This document shows positions 1-6,500 of a DNA stretch of 7,451 nt, in pieces. The notes beneath the pieces were generated by a model. It worked only from the letters and a program-made list of their open reading frames with translations, had not been told where the DNA came from and made no database searches. Position 1 is the first letter of the stretch, and each line of letters starts with the position of its first letter. A program made the translations under genes and the position numbers. The DNA lies in contig JAAFJZ010000120.1 in the NCBI GenBank assembly GCA_013298205.1, positions 1 to 7,451 on the forward strand, written 5' to 3'. The DNA comes from Cytophagales bacterium. Lineage in GTDB: Bacteria > Bacteroidota > Bacteroidia > Cytophagales > UBA9547.

Positions 1-132
1 GAATCGCATGGCATCCGAGAAGAAAACCTCAAACAAATCGACCAAGAAGTAAAAATATTAGGTAGCCAAGATTGTGAATCTTTAAATGTGGGAGTTGCAT
101 TTGGAATTATTTGTTACGAACTTTCAAAATAG
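1..132 (+). CDS. SpoU/TrmH-family RNA 2'-O-methyltransferase, C-terminal fragment
   Basis: Only the last 43 codons are in the window; the frame is open at base 1 and stops with TAG at 130-132. The fragment carries two conserved blocks of the SPOUT (SpoU/TrmH) methyltransferase fold. The first is ESHGI near its start, matching the G-x-E-x-x-G-[LI] motif. The second is CESLNVGVAFGIICYEL near its end, matching the S-L-N-V-[SA]-V-A-x-G-I-x-x-Y-E motif, which forms part of the trefoil knot that binds S-adenosylmethionine. Family members methylate ribose 2'-OH groups in tRNA or rRNA. The substrate cannot be decided from this fragment, because the N-terminal substrate-binding part is outside the window. 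The family call is firm; the exact member (TrmH, RlmB or another SpoU paralogue) is open. Confidence 0.88.
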   Translation, partial: ESHGIREENLKQIDQEVKILGSQDCESLNVGVAFGIICYELSK

Positions 133-143
133 AATACTTTTTG
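110..143 (+). promoter_or_regulatory. Possible Bacteroidota-type promoter for the DUF151-UVR gene
   Basis: A TTTG at 110-113 is followed after 21 bases by TACTTTTTG (135-143). The Bacteroidota sigma factor prefers TTTG at -33 and TAnnTTTG at -7; here the -7 box has one extra base between TA and TTTG. The -33 part would lie inside the end of the methyltransferase gene, leaving a leader of roughly 100 bases before the GTG at 257. The region is AT-rich, so a chance match is quite possible. Confidence 0.22.
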
Positions 144-256
144 TAAAGAAATTTAAAGACAAATATAGTAATTGCACCAAAAAACGAATAATAGTGTGAT
201 TCATTCATAAAAAAACCTTTATTTCGTATTTCATTTTGAAAGCATAATTACATTAG

Positions 257-856
257 GTGAAAAAAATTAGACTAGAAATACTAGGATTATCCTCAAGCCA
301 TTCTCAAACGGGGTCTTTTGCCTTGGTTTTAGGTGAAGAAAAAGGAAATAGAAGACTTCCCATCATAATAGGAATGTTTGAAGCGCAAGCGATTGCAATA
401 GAAATAGAAAAAATAGCTCCCAATCGCCCAATGACTCACGATTTATTTCGTTCATTTTCTGATGCGTTTGGTTTTGATGTAGCAGAAATTGTAATTTCAG
501 ATTTAAAAGAAGGCGTTTTTTTTGCAAAAATTGTTTCCACAGATGGCAAAATGTCTCATGAAATTGATGCAAGACCATCAGATGCAATCGCTATTGGTTT
601 AAGATTTGGAGTTCCTATTTACACTTATGAAGCATTGATGTCAGAAGCAGGAATTATTTTAAGTGATGCAGAAGAAGCAGAGGAAGGTGATATTGATAAC
701 ATTTCTACCAATTTACCCTCAACTTCTGATAGTGATAAAGACAAAATGCGAGCTTTGCCTAAAGATCAATTGAAGAAATTGCTTGAAGATGCCGTTAATA
801 ATGAAGATTTTGAAGTTGCCGCTAAAATTAGAGATGAGCTTAATAAAAGAAATTAG
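257..856 (+). CDS. Bifunctional nuclease (DUF151/BFN) domain protein with C-terminal UVR motif
   Basis: The 199-residue protein has two parts. Residues about 3-130 form the BFN/DUF151 domain, with the conserved stretches RLPIIIGMFEAQAIAIEIE (33-51), the HDLF block (61-64), DLKEGVFFAKI (82-92) and DARPSDAIAIGLRFGVPIY (104-122). After an acidic linker (about 133-160), residues 168-197 form a UvrB/UvrC-type helical hairpin, seen in the NNEDFEVAAKIRDEL pattern. Homologues have been reported to have nuclease activity, but the cellular substrate is unclear; the UVR motif mediates protein-protein contact in UvrB/UvrC. The start is well determined: an in-frame TAG (254-256) directly precedes the GTG, and the first in-frame ATG is Met40 inside the conserved core, so initiation at GTG is required. 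No signal peptide is seen, so it is cytoplasmic. The length and fusion look usual for Bacteroidota. It may be co-transcribed with the downstream transglycosylase gene. Confidence 0.93.
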   Translation: MKKIRLEILGLSSSHSQTGSFALVLGEEKGNRRLPIIIGMFEAQAIAIEIEKIAPNRPMTHDLFRSFSDAFGFDVAEIVISDLKEGVFFAKIVSTDGKMSHEIDARPSDAIAIGLRFGVPIYTYEALMSEAGIILSDAEEAEEGDIDNISTNLPSTSDSDKDKMRALPKDQLKKLLEDAVNNEDFEVAAKIRDELNKRN

Positions 857-940
857 TTTTTTATATTTCACAAAGTATAATTTTAACATAGGTAAATTTA
901 TTTGAAAAAACCCTACAATTTATTTCTTAGATTAAAACCA

Positions 941-3145
941 ATGTATAAGTATACACCATTTATATTTTTTATTATTTTATTGTTAAAATTGAGTAGCTAT
1001 TCTTTTGCGCAAGAAGTACCTAATTGGGTAGAAATTGGTAAATTAAGAGTTTATATACGTACAGATGCAAAAGAGCAAATCAAGAAAACGATTACTATGC
1101 TCAAAAAAAGTCCTAGATTTTACCAAACCTTAATTACAAAAGCAGACGCTCATTTACCTATTGTTGAAAAAATTCTAGCTGAAGAAGAAGTACCTGATGA
1201 AATCAAATTTTTGCCCATCCTCGAAAGTTCTTTAATAGGAGATGCTGTTTCTACTTCAAATGCGGTTGGATATTGGCAGTTTAAAAAAGAATCAGCTCAA
1301 GAACTTGGTCTAAGAATAGATAATACAGTAGATGATCGTAAGCACATCGTTTTTTCTACTATGGCTGCATCTAGATATTTTAAAAAGAACCAATCGGTTT
1401 TTAAAAATTGGGCTTACACAATTATTTCTTATAATACCGGACTCACAGGAGCCAAACCTTTTATCTCAGATAATTATATAGGCGTAAATGAAATGGAAGT
1501 TACTTCTTCTACACATGTTTATTTATTGAAATTCATCGCTTTTATGATTACATTTAAAGATGATATAAAAAAGAACTTAAATCCTGAATATACTCTTTTT
1601 GAATATGGTGATACCCAGAAAAGAACGATTTCAGAAATAGCAAGTGAAGTCGGAATCCCTGAAGATGAAATTAGGCTACATAACAAATGGCTTTTGGCAA
1701 ACAATATTCCAGAAGACAAACTTTATCCTGTTATGTTGCCTTTAAAAGATGAAGATAGAATTTTTTTGTTAGCCAAACTTAAAGATAAAGGCATTTCTCA
1801 TCATTACGATTCACAAACACAAACCAAACTTTTGGAACCTGTGGTTGCAGACAAGTTTTTCGTGAATTTGAGCTCTCGTTCACAATCCGTATCTGGTATT
1901 CCATCGGATATACCGGTAATTATTGTAAGTAATGGTTTGAAAGCAATAAAATCTAAAGCAGGTGATGATTTTAATCTTTTGGCTATTCAAGGAAAAATTA
2001 AGCCTAAACACTTCCTTAAATACAATGATTTACAGGCTTTTGAACAAATAATACCTGATGAAATTTACTATTTAGAAGCAAAAAGAGATGAAGGTACAGT
2101 ATTATTTCATACTGTAACATCGGGACAAGATTTGTGGGAAATAGCACAAATGTATGGGATAAGGGTAAGGGCTTTGATTAGAAAAAATAGAATGAGACCA
2201 GGTGAAGCGTTGGCGCTTGGTAGAATTTTAAATTTAAAGAAAACCAGAAAAAGAGAAGAGCCGGTCATTTTTGATTTAGATTATACTTCAAAACAACAAT
2301 CTCCAGTGCAAAATGAAGTTTTTAAACCAATTTCAAAACTAAATTACCCTACTCAACAAGTTAATGAACCAGCGCAGGAAACTATTGTGGTTAAAAATGA
2401 AACAATTGTACCCAAACAAGAGCCAACTTTTATAAATAAACCTGAAATAGAAATAATTGAAAATAAAGAAGTTATTAAAACGGAACAAGAAAAACCAATT
2501 AAAATAGATACAAGCGCTGCCAAGCCAATAGATACCCCAACTTATTCCTCAAGGTATTTATTAACAAAACCTGAAGAGAAATATACTTATCAGGAAAAAT
2601 TATTTATTAAACCTGACACCAATATTTATAAAGTTTATAAAGTTGAGCCTAGTCAAACATTATTTTCGGTTTCTCGCATGTTTAATCAAATACCTATAGA
2701 TAGCATTAAAAAATGGAATGGATTCCAACAAAATAGTCTTGCAGTCGGGCAATGGTTGATTGTAGGTATGAAAAAAACTGAGCCTAAGTTAATGCCAACT
2801 TCCATGTTAAAGCATATAGTAAAAGAAGATCAAACTTTGTTTAATATAGCTCGGATGTACAACTACTCTGTAGATAGCATTAAAGTTTGGAATCAAATGA
2901 GAGACTACAAGATAAAGTTAGGTCAAGAACTCTGGATCAAAAAAAGCGGAGAAGAACAAAGGGATTTTACGCCTTTGGAAATGAAATCTGAATCATACAT
3001 TTTTCACGAAGTGGGTCAAGGAGAAGGTTTATATAAAATTTCAAAATTGTATAATGTAAGTATAGAACAAATTAAAGTCTTAAATAACAAAAGTACCGAT
3101 TATGTTTCAATAGGAGAGAAGCTTAAAATTAAGCTCAAGGAGTAG
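941..3145 (+). CDS. MltD-like lytic transglycosylase with multiple LysM domains
   Basis: This is an exported peptidoglycan-cleaving enzyme of 734 residues. Numbering from the ATG at 941: residues 1-23 are a Sec signal peptide with a hydrophobic core and probable cleavage at SFA|Q. Residues about 70-180 are the SLT (GH23) domain, with catalytic Glu95 in LPILESSL, then GYWQF (110-114) and SYNTG (163-167). This order matches the MltD family, which cuts the MurNAc-GlcNAc bond to form 1,6-anhydromuramyl products. Residues about 230-281 look like a degenerate LysM. Clearer LysM modules follow at about 332-382, 389-434, 564-608, 624-667 and 689-732, with a Pro/Glu/Lys-rich linker at about 437-560. 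LysM modules bind glycan strands and would hold the enzyme on the wall. A TTG at 902 (TTG AAA AAA) opens the same frame 13 codons earlier and is a real alternative start. I chose the ATG because it gives a compact signal peptide and is preceded by an A-rich tract. Confidence 0.92.
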   Translation: MYKYTPFIFFIILLLKLSSYSFAQEVPNWVEIGKLRVYIRTDAKEQIKKTITMLKKSPRFYQTLITKADAHLPIVEKILAEEEVPDEIKFLPILESSLIGDAVSTSNAVGYWQFKKESAQELGLRIDNTVDDRKHIVFSTMAASRYFKKNQSVFKNWAYTIISYNTGLTGAKPFISDNYIGVNEMEVTSSTHVYLLKFIAFMITFKDDIKKNLNPEYTLFEYGDTQKRTISEIASEVGIPEDEIRLHNKWLLANNIPEDKLYPVMLPLKDEDRIFLLAKLKDKGISHHYDSQTQTKLLEPVVADKFFVNLSSRSQSVSGIPSDIPVIIVSNGLKAIKSKAGDDFNLLAIQGKIKPKHFLKYNDLQAFEQIIPDEIYYLEAKRDEGTVLFHTVTSGQDLWEIAQMYGIRVRALIRKNRMRPGEALALGRILNLKKTRKREEPVIFDLDYTSKQQSPVQNEVFKPISKLNYPTQQVNEPAQETIVVKNETIVPKQEPTFINKPEIEIIENKEVIKTEQEKPIKIDTSAAKPIDTPTYSSRYLLTKPEEKYTYQEKLFIKPDTNIYKVYKVEPSQTLFSVSRMFNQIPIDSIKKWNGFQQNSLAVGQWLIVGMKKTEPKLMPTSMLKHIVKEDQTLFNIARMYNYSVDSIKVWNQMRDYKIKLGQELWIKKSGEEQRDFTPLEMKSESYIFHEVGQGEGLYKISKLYNVSIEQIKVLNNKSTDYVSIGEKLKIKLKE

Positions 3146-3149
3146 CATA

Positions 3150-3157
3150 TACTTTTG
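3150..3157 (+). promoter_or_regulatory. Possible -7 box (TACTTTTG) upstream of tRNA-Ser
   Basis: TACTTTTG matches the Bacteroidota -7 consensus TAnnTTTG exactly. It lies 50 bases upstream of the mature tRNA 5' end, which suits a tRNA promoter with a short precursor leader. No TTG is found 17-23 bases upstream, so the -33 half is missing. The box also overlaps the left arm of an inverted repeat. Confidence 0.28.
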
Positions 3158-3188
3158 TAAAATTTGCAAATTGCTTACAAATTTTACA
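3156..3188 (+). terminator. Hairpin after the transglycosylase gene, possible terminator
   Basis: TGTAAAATTTG (3156-3166) and CAAATTTTACA (3178-3188) are perfect 11-bp inverted complements around an 11-base loop. A G-T pair (3155/3189) and a T-A pair (3154/3190) can extend the stem to 13. It begins 11 bases after the stop codon, where a terminator would be expected. It is AT-rich and has no U-run after it, so it is not a classical intrinsic terminator. It could instead be an operator or a processing or stability hairpin between the mRNA and the tRNA. Confidence 0.4.
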
Positions 3189-3207
3189 GATTGCAGACTA
3201 TATTAAT

Positions 3208-3294
3208 AGAGAGATGTCCGAGTGGCTGAAGGTGCACGCTTGGAAAGTGTGTATACAGGAGACTGTATCAGGGGTTCGAATCCCCTTCTCTCTA
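3208..3294 (+). tRNA. tRNA-Ser (anticodon GGA)
   Basis: A complete class II cloverleaf can be folded. The acceptor stem is AGAGAGA (3208-3214) with TCTCTCT (3287-3293). T8 and G9 are at 3215-3216, and the D-arm has GAGTGGCTGAA in its loop. The anticodon stem is CACGC/GTGTG (3235-3239, 3247-3251), and the loop holds GGA at 3242-3244, which reads UCC and UCU. The long variable arm that identifies serine tRNAs is ATACAG/CTGTAT with a GAGA loop (3253-3268). The T-arm is AGGGG-TTCGAAT-CCCCT (3270-3286). CCA is not encoded, since ACA follows the stem. Odd points are the A1-U72 first pair and A at the discriminator position, where bacterial serine tRNAs normally have G1-C72 and G73. Confidence 0.95.
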
Positions 3295-3540
3295 CACTTG
3301 AAATTAAAACTATTTTTTTAACCTTTTATAATATTTTTTACTTCTAGTACAGTTTCAAAATTCTTTAAACCCCGTCATATTTCTCAATTTGAACATTTTG
3401 CATTATGAATTTATTTTTTTCTAAGTTATAAAACTTTTTTTTCTAGTCTGTTTTTATAAATTTATACTTTATTTATTAAAATTAGGCTTGAATCATATTA
3501 CTACTGTTTAAAAAAATCCGATAAGGCAACTAAAACATTT

Positions 3541-6500
3541 ATGAAAAACACAATACAAATTTTAAAATGGCTCTCTTTGAGTTTGATTTTTGTGGCAACA
3601 ACTTTTGCCCAACCTGTAATTCAAGTCATAGCTCCAAAATCTGGAGAAACATGGGAAACTTGCTCTCTTCAAGATATTAGATACCAAATTTTAGGTGCAA
3701 GCAATAGTCTTAGATGTAGCGTTGAAATATCATATGACAATGGAGCAACTTGGAATCAAAATCCTCAAACTTTGCTTGGTGGTCATGCTTCTTTTTCAGT
3801 ACCAAGTGATGCTCCAGCTACCACTCAAGCAAGAATTAGAATTAGCTCCTCATCTACACTTTCAGGAGTCTCTTCACTTTTTTCGATTGTAAAAGCTACA
3901 ATTAATCCCATAGAAATCACGAATCCATCCCCTATACAAACTCAAAAATCAAAGTTTAATTCCAATAATATTTTTTCTTTTAACTATTCATCCCAATGCC
4001 AATCTGTAAATAGTAGGTATCAAATAGACCTTTCTACAAATGGAGGTGCAAATTGGATTGTTTTACAAACTACTAGTTCTACAAACTTTAGTTTTACACC
4101 TCCTTCAGTAATAACTCAAAATGCTCAATTAAGAGTAAGTGATTTGGAATTTCCATCTCAGTTTTATTATTCTTCTTTTTTTGAGTTTTTCAACCCTAAT
4201 CTATATAATGTTTTGTTAAGTACTTCTCCAACGGTTAATGCATGTTCTTCTGTAGAAATCTTAGCAAGTTTTAGAGAAGATTATGATGACTTTTTTAGAG
4301 GGGGTTTAGAATATTCTACTGATGGGGGATTAAATTGGCTTACTTACTATAATGATTTTTATTTTTATTCCAACAGTACGAGAAATTTTTTTTATATTAG
4401 TAATGCAACTCATTTATTCAGATACAAATCAAAAGATGGAAAATACACTTCTCCATCTATTTCTGTAACTCCCAATAATAATTCTACAATAGGTACAATA
4501 AAAAATGGTTCTGGCTATGAATTAGCAACTAGAGAGCTTTTCTCAGGGGGTAATAATATCAATTGGGATCTTTCTAATGGATGTGCTAAAAATTATAAAA
4601 TTGAATATTCTCTAGACAATGGAGTAAACTGGGTGGTATCGAATTCAAATTATAGTAGTAATTATTATCTGCTTGTACTGCCAACTGTATCTTCTAATAT
4701 AATAAATGGAATGGTGAAAGTGAGCCAAGTTTCAAACCCAAGTATTTTTTCTACTGGAACTTTCGTTTTAATGGCTCAAAACGCACCCATTCAGATTTTA
4801 ACTCCTATTTTAAATCAGAGTGTTTCAGCTTGCAACTCAATGAATATTTCTTGGAAAAGAGCTAGGTCTAATACTTATTATTATAATTTAGATATTTCAA
4901 CCAATGGAGGTGCAAACTGGATTCCAGTTTCCCAATATATTTATGGATCCAACGCAACAAACTCAACATCCTTGTATATAAATCCTAATTGGAGAGGGAA
5001 TAACACCAAAATAAGAATTTCTGAAACCTTGAATAGAGGTTCCTTTGGCATAAGTGATGTATTTCCAATAGTAACAGGTACAGCTAATTATTCATTTTTC
5101 AATATTTCGAACGGTCGAGCTTTTCCAATCTCGGAAGCTTCAAGTATTAGATGGAATACAAATAATGGTTGCTCTGACAGAGTAAAAATAGAATTAAGTC
5201 TAAACGGTGGCACAACGTATTCTACATTAACTAATTCAATACAAAATATTGGAATATTTAATTTTACTTTTACTGGTGCTAATATCAGCAATCAAGCTCG
5301 TTTGAAAATATCTGATGTAGCTAATCCAAGTAGCTCTTCAGAATCTAACATTTTCACTATTTCCAATAAAAGTATTCGGATATCACAGGTTGCTACACAA
5401 ATGGGTTATAATAATCTTTACTTAACTTACACTGCAACAGGTTTTACAAACTGGCCTTTTTACAACTCTTCAGCTTTAAACGCTGAACTTTCTACAAATG
5501 GAGGAACAAGCTGGAGTAATATAACCGATCTTTATGTTGGAAACTCACCTTTAATTTCAGGATTTAGTTTAATTATTCCAAATGTGAACACCACTAATGC
5601 AATTGTAAGGTTAAAGTTACTTTCAAATCCTGCTATCTTTGCGCAAACACCTGAATTTAGAATTTCAAGCGTTACCCAAACTTTTAGTTTTTCAACAAAT
5701 AATGGGTTGTCAGGTAATCCTTCATCAGTAGAAGCATGGTCAACAAGGTTTATTAGTTTTTCTAATTCTATTCCTAGTTTATATAATATTAACTTTGAAT
5801 ATACAACTAATAATGGAGCTACTTGGACCTCTATAAGCTCCAACCTTAATACTGTTTTTGAAATTCCAAATATACCAGGAACTTATAGATTAAGAGCTAT
5901 TTCAACTGAAGGTGTGATAGCTTTAGCGAATAGCAGTTTCACAGTAACACCAGCTCCTGTTAATTTTACTAACTTAAATGCTTCTTCAGTTAGAAGTCCC
6001 TGCGGGTCTAATTCATTCGCTTGGTCTGTTTCAGGTGCAAATTTCAGCCCATCTTCTGCTAGTATATCCTATAATGGAGGAAGAACATGGACATTGATAA
6101 GTGGAAACTATGGATTTTTTTCTGGTAATCAGTTCCTCTCGTTTTCATTTCTTCCTGGTTTAAACCAAACAAGTAATCAAGTTGTTGTCAAAGTATCAGA
6201 CAATGCAAATGGGAAATTCATAAGATCGGCTTTATTTACTTTGACAGTTGCATCCGCATCTCCAGTAGTTACATTCCCTAATGGATTGAATAGTTTCAAT
6301 GCAGACAATCCCATAAATTTTAGTTTCAATAGTGGATTTTCTAGCTGTGAAGCTAACCTTACGTACAATCTTGACTTAACTACCAATAATGGTGTTTCTT
6401 GGTCAAGAATAACAAGTAACTTGAAAAATACATTTTTTGCTTTCAAAGCTCCTAATATAGGATCTTCAGCCTGCCGTGTAAGAGTTTCAAGATCTGACAA

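Noticed and set aside
231..238. TCATTTTG as a -7 box just before the DUF151-UVR gene
   Set aside because: It misses the conserved A of TAnnTTTG, and no TTG lies at the correct distance upstream.
363..1719. Minus-strand open frames at 363-587 and 1519-1719
   Set aside because: They are antisense to the well-supported DUF151-UVR and transglycosylase genes and show no recognisable features.
3312..3319. T-run after the tRNA as an intrinsic terminator
   Set aside because: No GC-rich hairpin precedes it apart from the tRNA itself, and similar T-runs occur throughout the AT-rich gap.
3388..3419. TTTG-N20-TATTTTTT as a promoter for the repeat protein
   Set aside because: The -7 box lacks the final G, and the tract is so T-rich that such a match is expected by chance; there is also a leader of over 100 bases. 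A second candidate, TTG at 3488 with TACTGTTT at 3502, has a spacer of only 11 bases.
3695..3892. Alternative + frame of 65 codons
   Set aside because: It overlaps repeat 1 of the giant protein out of frame and has no signal, domain or start context.
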